This document shows positions 53,715-62,720 of a stretch of DNA of 64,000 nucleotides, piece by piece (positions within the stretch are counted from its first letter, which is position 1; each line of letters opens with the position of its first letter). Position numbers and translations under genes: made by a program. The DNA comes from Adhaeribacter aerolatus. Its GTDB lineage: Bacteria > Bacteroidota > Bacteroidia > Cytophagales > Hymenobacteraceae. A model generated the notes under the pieces. It ran no database searches, was not told the DNA's origin, and saw nothing but the letters and a program-made list of their open reading frames with translations. The DNA lies in contig NZ_BJYS01000026.1 of NCBI RefSeq assembly GCF_007991635.1, positions 53,952 through 117,951 of the forward strand, in the 5' to 3' direction.

Positions 53715-56528
53715 ATGCCCAGAGATAACAGTATTAAATCCGTTTTAATTATTGGTAGTGGCCCCATCATCATTGGTCAGGCGGCCGAATTCGATTACTC
53801 CGGCACCCAGGCCGCCCGTTCTTTGCGCGAAGAAGGGATAGAAGTTACCCTTATCAACTCCAATCCGGCTACTATCATGACCGATAGTGTTACGGCTGAT
53901 AACGTGTATCTGAAGCCCCTGGAGAAAAAATACATCATCGAGATTCTGGAAAAACATAAGATTGATGCGGTATTGCCAACTATGGGTGGTCAGACGGCCC
54001 TGAACTTGGCTATTGAGTGCGATAAAGCCGGCGTCTGGAAAAAATATGGTGTACGCATTATCGGGGTAGATATTAAAGCCATCGAAACCACCGAGGACCG
54101 TGAAAAATTCCGCCTCAAAATGCTCGAATTGGGCGTTAATGTGTGTAAAGGCTACACCGCTACCTCATTTTTAGAAGGGAAAGAAATTGCTCAGGAAATT
54201 GGCTTCCCATTAGTTATCCGGCCTTCGTTTACGCTAGGCGGAACTGGCGGCGGCTTTGTGAATGACCCGGCTGATTTTGATAAAGCCTTAACCCGCGGCC
54301 TGCACGCTTCGCCTACGCACGAAGTGCTGGTAGAGCAAAGCATCATGGGCTGGAAAGAATACGAACTGGAGTTACTCCGCGATAACAACCAGAATATTAT
54401 TATTATCTGCTCCATCGAGAACTTCGACCCGATGGGCATCCATACCGGCGACTCGATTACGGTTGCGCCGGCCATGACCTTACCCGATACCATTTACCAG
54501 CGAATGCGCGATTTGGCCATTAAAATGATGAACGGAATCGGGCAGTTTGCCGGTGGCTGTAACGTGCAGTTTTCGGTAAACCCGGAGAATGACGATATTA
54601 TTGCCATTGAAATTAATCCCCGCGTAAGCCGTTCTTCGGCGCTGGCTTCTAAGGCCACTGGTTACCCCATTGCTAAAATTGCCGCTAAACTGGCGATTGG
54701 CTATAACCTGGATGAGCTGAAAAATGCCATCACCAAAACCACTTCGGCGTTTTTTGAGCCGGCCCTGGATTATGTAATTGTAAAAATACCCCGCTGGAAC
54801 TTCGATAAATTTAAAGGCGCCGATAAAAGATTAGGCCTGCAAATGAAATCGGTGGGTGAGGTAATGGGTATTGGCCGCACGTTCCAGGAAGCGCTGCAAA
54901 AAGCCTGTCAGAGCTTAGAAATTAAACGCAACGGTATTGGCGCCGACGGCAAAGAGATGACCAACTACGACCAGCTCATCGACAGCATGACAAATGCGAG
55001 CTGGAACCGTTTGTTCTCTATCAAAGATGCCATGCGCTTTGGTATTCCAACCTCTACCATTCAGAAAATAACCAAAATAGACCCGTGGTTCCTGCACCAG
55101 ATAGAAGAACTGAACGACATGGAGAAAACCCTACGTCGTTATTCTCTGGAAACGATACCGGTAGAAATTATGCGCCGTGCCAAGCAACAGGGCTACGCCG
55201 ATCGCCAGATTGCTTATTTATTTGGTTGCAAAGAAAGTGAAGTGCACCGGAAACGCACCGAAATGGGCATTCACCGGGTGTTTAAACTGGTTGATACCTG
55301 CGCCGCCGAGTTTGAAGCTAAAACGCCTTATTATTACTCTACTTTTGAAGGCGAGAACGAAAGCATCGTGTCAGATCGCAAGAAAGTAGTGGTATTAGGT
55401 TCCGGCCCCAACCGCATCGGGCAAGGTATTGAGTTCGATTACAGTTGCGTGCACGGTGTACTGGCGGCCCGCGAGTGCGGCTACGAAACTATTATGATTA
55501 ACTGCAACCCCGAAACGGTTTCTACCGATTTTGATATTTCGGATAAGCTGTATTTCGAGCCGGTATTCTGGGAGCATATTTACGATATCATCCTGCATGA
55601 AAAACCGGAAGGTGTAATTGTACAGTTGGGTGGCCAGACTGCCCTGAAACTAGCCGAAAAACTGGAACGCTACGGCATTAAAATACTAGGTACCAGCTTC
55701 GAAGCGTTGGACTTAGCGGAAGACCGCGGTGCTTTCTCCAGTTTGTTGCGCGATAACAATATTCCGTACCCGCCGTTTGCCTCGGTTACCAGCGCCGAAG
55801 AAGCTTTAGAAGTTTGCAAAGACCTGAAATTCCCGCTGTTGGTGCGCCCCAGCTACGTACTGGGTGGCCAGAGCATGAAAATCGTAATTAACGAAAAAGA
55901 GCTAGAAGCCCAGGTAGTAGATATTGTAAAAGACAACCCCGGCAACAAAGTACTCCTGGATCACTTCCTCGACCACGCCATCGAGGCCGAAGCCGATGCT
56001 ATTTGCGACGGCGAAGACGTGTACATCATCGGGATTATGGAGCACATTGAGCCGGCGGGCATCCACTCCGGCGACTCTTACGCTGTGCTGCCGCCCTTCG
56101 ATTTAAGCGCAGATGTAATCCGGCAGATAGAAGAGCATACCAAAACTATTGCGCTGGCTTTAAGAACGGTGGGTTTAATAAATATTCAGTTTGCGATAAA
56201 AGACGGTTTGGTTTATATTATCGAAGCCAACCCGCGCGCCAGCCGCACGGTGCCGTTTATTGCCAAAGCTTACCAGGAACCTTATGTAAACTACGCCACC
56301 AAGGTAATGCTGGGCGAGAAGAAAATTAAGGATTTCAATTTTAATCCATATAAGAAAGGTTTTGCCATTAAAGTACCAGTATTCTCGCATCATAAATTCC
56401 CGGAAGTAAATAAAGAACTTGGCCCCGAAATGAAATCGACCGGCGAAGCGATTTATTTTATCGACGACCTGGAAGACGAATATTTTACCAAAGTTTACGC
56501 TGAGCGGAATTTGTATCTGAGTGTATAA
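53715..56528 (+). CDS. carB: Carbamoyl-phosphate synthase large subunit without the allosteric domain
   Basis: Makes carbamoyl phosphate from bicarbonate, ammonia and two ATP for pyrimidines and arginine. The two homologous halves start at SVLIIGSGPIIIGQAAEFDY and VVVLGSGPNRIGQGIEFDYS (about residue 555), each with an ATP-grasp domain (VIRPSFTLGGTGGGFVND; LVRPSYVLGGQSMKIVINEK) and metal-site NPRVSRSSALAS and ANPRASRTVPFIAK. Typical CarB is ~1070 aa; this is 937 aa and stops where the C-terminal MGS-like allosteric domain would begin, so UMP/ornithine control is absent. Many Bacteroidota CarB proteins share this length. No carA is nearby. Confidence 0.95.
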   Translation: MPRDNSIKSVLIIGSGPIIIGQAAEFDYSGTQAARSLREEGIEVTLINSNPATIMTDSVTADNVYLKPLEKKYIIEILEKHKIDAVLPTMGGQTALNLAIECDKAGVWKKYGVRIIGVDIKAIETTEDREKFRLKMLELGVNVCKGYTATSFLEGKEIAQEIGFPLVIRPSFTLGGTGGGFVNDPADFDKALTRGLHASPTHEVLVEQSIMGWKEYELELLRDNNQNIIIICSIENFDPMGIHTGDSITVAPAMTLPDTIYQRMRDLAIKMMNGIGQFAGGCNVQFSVNPENDDIIAIEINPRVSRSSALASKATGYPIAKIAAKLAIGYNLDELKNAITKTTSAFFEPALDYVIVKIPRWNFDKFKGADKRLGLQMKSVGEVMGIGRTFQEALQKACQSLEIKRNGIGADGKEMTNYDQLIDSMTNASWNRLFSIKDAMRFGIPTSTIQKITKIDPWFLHQIEELNDMEKTLRRYSLETIPVEIMRRAKQQGYADRQIAYLFGCKESEVHRKRTEMGIHRVFKLVDTCAAEFEAKTPYYYSTFEGENESIVSDRKKVVVLGSGPNRIGQGIEFDYSCVHGVLAARECGYETIMINCNPETVSTDFDISDKLYFEPVFWEHIYDIILHEKPEGVIVQLGGQTALKLAEKLERYGIKILGTSFEALDLAEDRGAFSSLLRDNNIPYPPFASVTSAEEALEVCKDLKFPLLVRPSYVLGGQSMKIVINEKELEAQVVDIVKDNPGNKVLLDHFLDHAIEAEADAICDGEDVYIIGIMEHIEPAGIHSGDSYAVLPPFDLSADVIRQIEEHTKTIALALRTVGLINIQFAIKDGLVYIIEANPRASRTVPFIAKAYQEPYVNYATKVMLGEKKIKDFNFNPYKKGFAIKVPVFSHHKFPEVNKELGPEMKSTGEAIYFIDDLEDEYFTKVYAERNLYLSV

Positions 56529-56552
56529 TAAATAAGCGTTCTAATCTTGCCG

Positions 56553-56592
56553 CCCGTGGTTTTCCTTACGAAAGTACAGGAGTTACCACGGG
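56553..56592 (+). terminator. Possible hairpin after carB
   Basis: CCCGTGG (56553-56559) pairs with CCACGGG (56586-56592) around a 26-base loop, between carB and the fkbM promoter. No clear U-run follows, so termination is uncertain. Confidence 0.4.
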
Positions 56593-56616
56593 CAATCTGG
56601 TTTATTTAAATATTAT

Positions 56617-56624
56617 TAACTTTG
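56617..56624 (+). promoter_or_regulatory. Bacteroidota-type -7 box for the FkbM gene
   Basis: TAACTTTG matches TAnnTTTG; TCTG lies 17 bases upstream as a poor -33. Transcription would start near 56631 and leave a 25-base leader to the TTG start at 56657, supporting that start. Confidence 0.55.
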
Positions 56625-56656
56625 CGCTGTTAGTAAAACATACCAATTCCCGGCCT

Positions 56657-57406
56657 TTGAAAGAACTGCGCAAATTTTTAGTTAAAACCCTGGGTTTTAA
56701 AAATTACATCCGGCTGGTGAGCCGGGTATACTTGCTGATGGTGCGGGCCGGCCTGATGCAGAAAAAATATCCCGAAATATTCTTCCTCAAAAAAATAATT
56801 CAGCCGGGTTTTACCTGTATTGATATTGGCGCTAACCTGGGCTATTATTCTACTATTTTGTCGCGGCTGGTGGGCCCGGCGGGTAAAGTGCTGGCAGTAG
56901 AACCGGTGCCCATGTTCCAGGAAATCTGGAAGCAAAATGTGAAGCTGAGCGGGGTATCTAATTTAACCATGTGGCCCTATGCGTTAGGCGGCGAAAATAC
57001 CCGCATTAAAATGGGTACACCCGAACGCGATGGACTGTTGCACCACGGCATGACCAAAATAATGAGTTCGGCCAAAGATTCTTACGCCCGCACCTACGAC
57101 GTTGAAATGAAAATTCCGGACGAATTATTTATAAACCTGAACCGGCTGGATTTTGTTAAATGCGATGTAGAAGGCTATGAGTTTGAGGTGTTCCGGCACA
57201 TGCAGGAAACTCTGCGTAAGTTTAAACCAATTATTCAAACCGAGCTAAATGGCACCGAAAACCGGCAGCAGGTTGCCGCTCTATTAACGGCAATTGGTTA
57301 CGGTACTTATATTTTATCGCCAAATCAAACGTTATTGCCTTGTAATAATGTTGTATTAATGTCGCACCAGGGCGACTTTTATTTTAAATTTTCTGCCGAT
57401 GACTAA
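56657..57406 (+). CDS. FkbM-family SAM-dependent methyltransferase
   Basis: 249 aa. The SAM-binding motif I is FTCIDIGANLGYYSTILSRL (about 53-72), with AGKVLAVEPVPMF as the acidic strand-2 end and LDFVKCDVEGYEFEVFRHMQ near 165 as the FkbM signature. Family members O-methylate sugars or small molecules, often in surface polysaccharide pathways. There is no ATG at the N-terminal end; TTG 56657 follows a good promoter and begins the expected basic helix. It overlaps the next gene by 8 bases. Confidence 0.85.
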   Translation: MKELRKFLVKTLGFKNYIRLVSRVYLLMVRAGLMQKKYPEIFFLKKIIQPGFTCIDIGANLGYYSTILSRLVGPAGKVLAVEPVPMFQEIWKQNVKLSGVSNLTMWPYALGGENTRIKMGTPERDGLLHHGMTKIMSSAKDSYARTYDVEMKIPDELFINLNRLDFVKCDVEGYEFEVFRHMQETLRKFKPIIQTELNGTENRQQVAALLTAIGYGTYILSPNQTLLPCNNVVLMSHQGDFYFKFSADD

Positions 57407-57668
57407 ATTTCTGATAACCATATTCCTGATATATTTATTTATGCGCTTTGTGTTCCCGATTTTACTGCGTTGGGGCATAAAAGCGTTTATTAAAAAAAAT
57501 ATTCAAAACGGACGTTTTACCAATATCGACCCTAACGCCTTCCGGCCGGCAAATGAGCCCCAGCCCGAAGGCGAAGTAAAGGTGAATTATGTCCCGAAAC
57601 AGCCGCAACCCAACCAGGCTAAAGACTTTCCCGGCGGAGAGTACGTGGATTATGAAGAAGTAAAATAA
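57399..57668 (+). CDS. DUF4834 family small membrane protein
   Basis: 89 aa with one N-terminal membrane helix (FLITIFLIYLFMRFVFPILL) and a polar Pro/Gln-rich tail ending GGEYVDYEEVK, typical of DUF4834 proteins in Bacteroidota. Function is unknown. It overlaps the FkbM stop codon by 8 bases (ATGACTAA), so translation is coupled; a hairpin terminator follows 29 bases downstream. Confidence 0.82.
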   Translation: MTKFLITIFLIYLFMRFVFPILLRWGIKAFIKKNIQNGRFTNIDPNAFRPANEPQPEGEVKVNYVPKQPQPNQAKDFPGGEYVDYEEVK

Positions 57669-57696
57669 TTAACTAACTTTCCTGCCTAACCCTAAG

Positions 57697-57750
57697 TTAA
57701 TCCGGGTTTTATGCCTGCAACCAGCGGGAGTAGAATCCGGATTAATTTTT
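57697..57750 (+). terminator. Intrinsic terminator after the DUF4834 gene
   Basis: TTAATCCGG (57697-57705) pairs perfectly with CCGGATTAA (57737-57745), followed by TTTTT. It ends the FkbM-DUF4834 unit before the YfhO gene. Confidence 0.75.
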
Positions 57751-57773
57751 AAGAATTAAAACAAACCTGTTTC

Positions 57774-60221
57774 ATGCCCAAATTTAATTTTAAGGCGCAC
57801 GTGCTGCCCCATGTACTGGCGGTCCTTTTCTTTTTAGTCTTAACGGCTGCTTACGTTTCTCCTATTTTATTCGAAGACAAAAGCCTGGTGCAGAACGATA
57901 TTCTGCAATCGAAAGGCATGGCCAAAGAAATTATAGATTACCGCGAACGCACCGGTAAAGAGGCGCTCTGGACGAACTCGATGTTTGGGGGTATGCCGGC
58001 TTATTTAATAAATACGGCATTCTCCGGCGATTTATCGGTGTATATTCATAAGGCTATTACGCTAAACCTGCCGGCTGTGGCTGCTAACATCTTCCTGACG
58101 TTGTTGTGCGCCTATATTTTATTTGTGGTAATGGGCATGAGCATTTGGCTGTCGCTGGTGGGCGCCATTGCCTTAAGTTTTACCTCTTATAACCTCATTA
58201 TTCTGGAAGCCGGGCATAATACCAAGTCTTTGGCAATTGCCTACATTCCGCTGGCCCTGGCGGGGTTATTTTATGCGTTTCGGCGTGGTACCCGGCACCT
58301 GATTTTAGGCGCGGCTTTGTTTACTTTTGGCCTCACCATGCACATCCGGGCCAACCACCCCCAAATTACCTATTACCTGTTGCTGATGGTTTTAATATTT
58401 GGCGTGGTGCAACTAATATTTGCTATCCGCGAGAAATGGCTGGGTAGTTACTTTAAACGGGTATTGGTGTTGGGCGTGGCCGCGATTATTGCCGCCGGTG
58501 TAAGTTTCGGGCGTTTGTATACGGCCATGGAATACGGCAAATATTCTATCCGGGGCAAATCCGAATTAAAACCCAGCACGACCGGCGAGGTAAGTTCCGG
58601 CGGCTTAGACCGTACCTATGCCTTCGACTGGAGTTATGGCGTAAGCGAAACCATGACCCTGCTTATTCCCAACTTTTACGGAGGCGCCAGCCAGGGCAGC
58701 CTCGACGAAGATTCCGAAACCGCTAAAGCTTTTAGCCAATTAGGCGTACCGCCGGGGCAAATGCAAGAATTACTGGGGGCTTTGCCGCTGTACTGGGGCG
58801 ACCAGCCTTCTACCAGCGGTCCGGTTTACGTAGGCGCTATTATTTGCTTTTTGTTTGTACTGGGCCTTTTTATTGTCGAGAAACGTACCCGGTACTGGCT
58901 GCTGGCCGCTACTATATTATCTATTATGCTGGCCTGGGGCCGCAATTTCGAAGCATTTAATTATTTCATGTTCGATCACTTTCCGGGTTACAATAAATTC
59001 CGGGCGGTATCGATGGCGTTGGTTATTGCGCAGGTGGCTATCCCATTGCTGGCTATGTTTGCCCTGTACCGGTTTTTACAAAATGGTGGTAATCGCCAGG
59101 ATATCCAGAAAAAATTATTGTATGCGGCCGGAATTACGGGTGGCTTGTGCTTACTCGTGGCAATATTGGCGGGCATGGCCAGTTTTGTGGGTCGCGTAGA
59201 CGAACAGTTGCAGCAAATGCAGTGGCCGGTGGCAGCTTTGCGCGCCGACCGCGAAAGCATGATGCGCGGCGATGCTTTCCGGTCGTTAATATTTATTTTA
59301 TTAGCTGCCGGGGTACTGTATTTTTACTTAAAACAGAAACTGACCGCTACTTCGGCTACCCTGGCTATCGGGTTTTTAGTTTTAATTGATCTCTGGACCG
59401 TGGACAAGCGCTACCTGGATAACGGTGATTTCCAGAAGCGTTTGGTAGAAACGCACTTTGAGCCTACCCCCGCCGACCAGGCTATTTTGCAGGACAAAGA
59501 TTTAAGTTACCGGGTGTTTAATATGTCTAATCCATTTAACGAGGCCCGTACTTCTTACTTCCATAAATCAATTGGCGGTTACCACGGGGCCAAGTTGCGG
59601 CGCTACCAGGATGTGATTGAAAAGCACATTTCCCAGAACAATGTTGAGGTGCTGAATATGCTGAACACCCGTTATATTATTACCACCGATCCGCAGAATC
59701 CGGTGCAACGCAACCCGCAGGCGCTCGGTAATGCCTGGTTTGTGCAGCACCTGATACCCGTTAAAAGTCCCGATGAGGAGTTGGCTGCCCTCACGAACCT
59801 GACCCCGGTGAACGAAGCCGTAATTGACGTAACAAAATTCCCGATAAAGCAGAAAGATTTTAGTAACGAAGGTTCCAGTATTAAACTGACTGCCTACGAA
59901 CCTAATTATTTAAAATACCAGGTAAATGCCGCGGCAGATGGTTTTGTGGTGTTCTCCGAGATTTATTACAAAGATGGCTGGAATGCTTACCTGAGTGGTA
60001 AACTCGTTGACCATGTGCGGGTTAACTATATTTTGCGCGGTATGCAGGTACCCGCCGGTCAGCATACCATCGAGTTTAAGTTCGAGCCGAAAGAATACAC
60101 CTTAGGCAACACCGTTTCGCTGGTTTCATCTATCCTGATGCTGTTAATAGTGCTGGGCGGCGTGTTTTACGCTTTCCGGTCCGAACCGGAAAAAGTATAT
60201 GCGGAGCCTGTTAAGAAATAA
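57774..60221 (+). CDS. YfhO-family integral membrane protein
   Basis: 815 aa with about 12 to 13 membrane helices and a soluble loop before the last helix. Landmarks are VLPHVLAVLFFLVLTAAYVS at the N-terminus, WTNSMFGGMPAYLI, a YfhO signature region, GHNTKSLAIAYIPLALAG and YDWSYG-like FDWSYGVSETMTLLIPNFYG. The C-terminal globular part (about 575-780) contains YHGAKLRRYQDVIEKH and LNTRYIITTD. YfhO proteins resemble GT-C type glycosyltransferases, and Gram-positive homologues affect teichoic acid glycosylation; the role here is unknown. A strong terminator follows. Confidence 0.88.
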   Translation: MPKFNFKAHVLPHVLAVLFFLVLTAAYVSPILFEDKSLVQNDILQSKGMAKEIIDYRERTGKEALWTNSMFGGMPAYLINTAFSGDLSVYIHKAITLNLPAVAANIFLTLLCAYILFVVMGMSIWLSLVGAIALSFTSYNLIILEAGHNTKSLAIAYIPLALAGLFYAFRRGTRHLILGAALFTFGLTMHIRANHPQITYYLLLMVLIFGVVQLIFAIREKWLGSYFKRVLVLGVAAIIAAGVSFGRLYTAMEYGKYSIRGKSELKPSTTGEVSSGGLDRTYAFDWSYGVSETMTLLIPNFYGGASQGSLDEDSETAKAFSQLGVPPGQMQELLGALPLYWGDQPSTSGPVYVGAIICFLFVLGLFIVEKRTRYWLLAATILSIMLAWGRNFEAFNYFMFDHFPGYNKFRAVSMALVIAQVAIPLLAMFALYRFLQNGGNRQDIQKKLLYAAGITGGLCLLVAILAGMASFVGRVDEQLQQMQWPVAALRADRESMMRGDAFRSLIFILLAAGVLYFYLKQKLTATSATLAIGFLVLIDLWTVDKRYLDNGDFQKRLVETHFEPTPADQAILQDKDLSYRVFNMSNPFNEARTSYFHKSIGGYHGAKLRRYQDVIEKHISQNNVEVLNMLNTRYIITTDPQNPVQRNPQALGNAWFVQHLIPVKSPDEELAALTNLTPVNEAVIDVTKFPIKQKDFSNEGSSIKLTAYEPNYLKYQVNAAADGFVVFSEIYYKDGWNAYLSGKLVDHVRVNYILRGMQVPAGQHTIEFKFEPKEYTLGNTVSLVSSILMLLIVLGGVFYAFRSEPEKVYAEPVKK

Positions 60222-60237
60222 TATTAGTTTATTCATT

Positions 60238-60266
60238 AAAAAGCGATGGGAGTACCATCGCTTTTT
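60238..60266 (+). terminator. Intrinsic terminator after the YfhO gene
   Basis: AAAAAGCGATGG-GAGTA-CCATCGCTTTTT: a perfect 12-bp stem with a U-run. It covers the longer candidate start (60246) of the next gene, so translation must begin downstream. Confidence 0.88.
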
Positions 60267-60287
60267 TTATTTTATTACCCGAACATC

Positions 60288-61196
60288 ATGAAAGCGTCAG
60301 CCCCGGTTCAGCTCCTGCAAGACCCGCTGTTTGCGACTAAGGGTGTGCAGGTGTATCTGAAGCGGGAAGATTTGCTGCACCCGACTATTCCGGGGAATAA
60401 ATGGCGCAAACTGAAATACAACCTGCAGGCGGCCCGGGAGAGCGGTAAAAATACTTTGTTAACTTTTGGTGGCGCTTATTCTAACCACATTGCGGCGGTA
60501 GCAGCGGCTGGCCGGGAATTTAACTTCCGAACCATCGGCTACATCCGCGGCGAAGCGCATTTAACTTTAAACCCCACCTTAACCTTTGCCACCAATTGCG
60601 GTATGCAATTGCATTACCTCGACCGCGAAGCATACCGGCTGAAAAATACACCGTTTTTTTTAGAAAAGCTCCGGCACGAATATCCGGAGGCTTACCTATT
60701 ACCAGAAGGCGGCACCAATTTATTAGCCCTGAAAGGCTGCGCCGAAATAGTGCCGGATATTACGGTGGCGTACGATTACCTTTTGTGTGCAGCGGGTACG
60801 GGCGGAACGCTGGCGGGCATCATAGCCGGATTAGCCGGAGAAAAGCAAGTTATCGGTTTCCCGGCCTTAAAAGGCGGCGCGTTTTTGAAAGAAGATATTG
60901 TGCACCTGGTAACCCATTACACCGGACAAACCTACGATAACTGGGAACTCCAAACCCAATATCACTTTGGCGGCTATGCCAAAATAAAACCCGAATTAGT
61001 AGCGTTTATTCAATATTTCCGGCAGCAGCACCAGGTACCGATTGAACCCATTTACACCGGCAAGATGCTTTACGGTCTGTACGATTTAATCCGGAATGAT
61101 TATTTTAAACCAAATACTGCTATCGTGGCCATTCACACCGGGGGCTTGCAGGGCTTGGCCGGCCTGGAAGAAAGGCTGGGCGTAAGGCTTACTTAA
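60288..61196 (+). CDS. ACC deaminase/D-cysteine desulfhydrase-family PLP enzyme
   Basis: 302 aa from ATG 60288; an upstream ATG at 60246 lies within the terminator hairpin and is rejected. Fold-type II PLP enzyme: the Schiff-base Lys is in LHPTIPGNKWRKLKYNLQAA near residue 40, with TFGGAYSNHIAAVAAAGREF for substrate binding, LPEGGTNLLALKGC, CAAGTGGTLAGIIAGL (PLP-phosphate loop) and a C-terminal IHTGGLQGLAG. Members deaminate 1-aminocyclopropane-1-carboxylate or release sulfide from D-cysteine; D-cysteine desulfhydrase is the commoner activity in non-plant-associated bacteria. Confidence 0.85.
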   Translation: MKASAPVQLLQDPLFATKGVQVYLKREDLLHPTIPGNKWRKLKYNLQAARESGKNTLLTFGGAYSNHIAAVAAAGREFNFRTIGYIRGEAHLTLNPTLTFATNCGMQLHYLDREAYRLKNTPFFLEKLRHEYPEAYLLPEGGTNLLALKGCAEIVPDITVAYDYLLCAAGTGGTLAGIIAGLAGEKQVIGFPALKGGAFLKEDIVHLVTHYTGQTYDNWELQTQYHFGGYAKIKPELVAFIQYFRQQHQVPIEPIYTGKMLYGLYDLIRNDYFKPNTAIVAIHTGGLQGLAGLEERLGVRLT

Positions 61197-61244
61197 CTGA
61201 TTGGTTCGGTTATTGCGTATATATAGCAGAAATCAATAGTTATC

Positions 61245-61874
61245 ATGTCTTTTCTCGTTTACCTGCTTCGCAAAATATTACCTTTTTTAATCTTAGTACT
61301 GGCCGCTTTATTTATCTGGCGCAGTTGCAAAGAAACTATTTTGGGCAAGCCCGAAGAAAACGTGCAGGTAACGCATAGCACCGTGCTGGAAAAAATAGAA
61401 GGCTTGGGTAAAATGGAACTGGTACGGTATAATTTTAAAGACGTGGTGGAATATAAGAAAGAGCTGTCGCGGTGGTTGCCTAATTCCCGAAGCGTGCTAA
61501 TTGTGGCCGGCGAAGCAGTAGGCTGTATTGATATGGGGCAGATTACAAGAGAAGACGTTGCATTTACCAACGACTCTACTATCACCATAAAATTACCGGC
61601 ACCGGAAATCTGCTACTTTAAAGTAGACCACAGCAAATCCAAAATATTTGCCATGGAATACACCTATTTTCAGGACGCGACTTTGGTAGACGAAGCGTAT
61701 AAATACGCCGAAAAAAATGTGCGCCAATCGGCTTTAAATGCCGGAATATTAGCGGAAACCGCCCGCAACGCCGATAAAATATTAAAGCCGATGCTGGAAG
61801 GAATGACCGGTAAAACCGTAGTGCTCGTACCAAAACGGAAAACGGAGAACCCGGTTGTACCGCCGAAAAGGTGA
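61245..61874 (+). CDS. DUF4230 domain-containing membrane-anchored protein
   Basis: 209 aa with one N-terminal membrane helix (ILPFLILVLAALFIWRSC) and a DUF4230 domain: NVQVTHSTVLEKIEGLGKME, RYNFKDVVEYKK, VAGEAVGCIDMGQI, ITIKLPAPEICYFKVDHSKS. The last 30 residues are basic and Pro-rich. The function of DUF4230 is unknown. It follows the PLP enzyme by 48 bases and may be co-transcribed. Confidence 0.85.
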   Translation: MSFLVYLLRKILPFLILVLAALFIWRSCKETILGKPEENVQVTHSTVLEKIEGLGKMELVRYNFKDVVEYKKELSRWLPNSRSVLIVAGEAVGCIDMGQITREDVAFTNDSTITIKLPAPEICYFKVDHSKSKIFAMEYTYFQDATLVDEAYKYAEKNVRQSALNAGILAETARNADKILKPMLEGMTGKTVVLVPKRKTENPVVPPKR

Positions 61875-61909
61875 AGAGTTAGTAGTTTTAAGTAATAAGT
61901 AATAAGTAC

Positions 61910-61997
61910 AGGACTTTCGCAAAATTATCCAAAGTCCTCTTCGGAGGGGGCAAGGGGGAGGATTTACAATGTTAAAAAACCATTTTGCGAAAGTCCT
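61910..61997. repeat. 88-bp element with 16-bp perfect inverted ends (MITE-like)
   Basis: AGGACTTTCGCAAAAT at 61910-61925 is repeated inverted at 61982-61997; the interior is G-rich (GGAGGGGGCAAGGGGGAGG). The direct word AAGTAATAAGT occurs on both sides (61890-61900 and just after 61997), but not flush with the ends. The gap to recX holds nothing else. A related half-site, GGCTTTCGCAAAAAA, occurs near 42493. Confidence 0.6.
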
Positions 61998-62086
61998 AAA
62001 GTAATAAGTTGGTCTGATGCTGTTTGTAGGCTCCTGATAAAATAATGTTGTAATTTAATTATGCCTTTCTATTGATTCAAAAATAT

Positions 62087-62569
62087 TTAAGACTCCTGAT
62101 TTTTTAAAGCATCCTGAATTAAATCGTTTTCGTAGCCCTTGCTCATGAGGTAGTAAGCCAGCTTCTGTTTGCGGAGCATGGGATTCTTTTCTTTTTCGGT
62201 TCGGGCTTTTTTCTCGAGTAAATATTTCAGGTTTTCGTCGTACACCTCCGGGTCAATTTCTTTCATGCCCTGCCTAATGCAGTAGTCTGATATACCCTGG
62301 GCTTTTAAGCCCTGTAATATTTTGCGGCGGCCCCAGCGTTTCAGGCTATATTTGCCTCTTACGTACGATTTGGCGTACCGCTCTTCGTCCAGGAGTTTTT
62401 CCCCCGATAATTGAATAATAATCTCGTCTACTTCGTCGGGGTCGAGGCCGTAGCTGAAAAGCTTGCTCCGGACCTCCTGGTGGTTGCGTTCCTGGTAAGC
62501 ACAGTAAGCCGCTATTTTAATTAGGGCTTCTTTCTTCGTATAGTTTTTCTTCTTTTTCGGCTCGTGCAT
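62087..62569 (-). CDS. recX: Regulatory protein RecX
   Basis: 160 aa from ATG 62569; a TTG seven codons upstream (62590) is less likely. RecX binds RecA filaments and limits recombination and SOS activity. It has the three-helix repeats typical of the family: KIAAYCAYQERNHQEVRSKL, LDEERYAKSYVRGKYSLKRW, GRRKILQGLKAQGISDYCI and KLAYYLMSKGYENDLIQDAL. The N-terminus is Lys-rich. Length is normal. No recA is in the window. Confidence 0.88.
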   Translation of the reverse strand: MHEPKKKKNYTKKEALIKIAAYCAYQERNHQEVRSKLFSYGLDPDEVDEIIIQLSGEKLLDEERYAKSYVRGKYSLKRWGRRKILQGLKAQGISDYCIRQGMKEIDPEVYDENLKYLLEKKARTEKEKNPMLRKQKLAYYLMSKGYENDLIQDALKNQES

Positions 62570-62720
62570 GGTTTTAGTATCAGGAAGCAAGTAGCAGGTA
62601 TCAGGATTAAGCTTTAGTGTTTAAAAATACTGCCCTGACCTCTGATTTATCTTTCAAAACTGTAACGCCTGAAACGAAGCTTTGGTCTAAATTCTCCTGC
62701 TACTTAATACCTGATACTAG

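Noticed and set aside
60246..60287. Longer start of the PLP enzyme
   Set aside because: It lies inside the intrinsic terminator hairpin of the YfhO gene.
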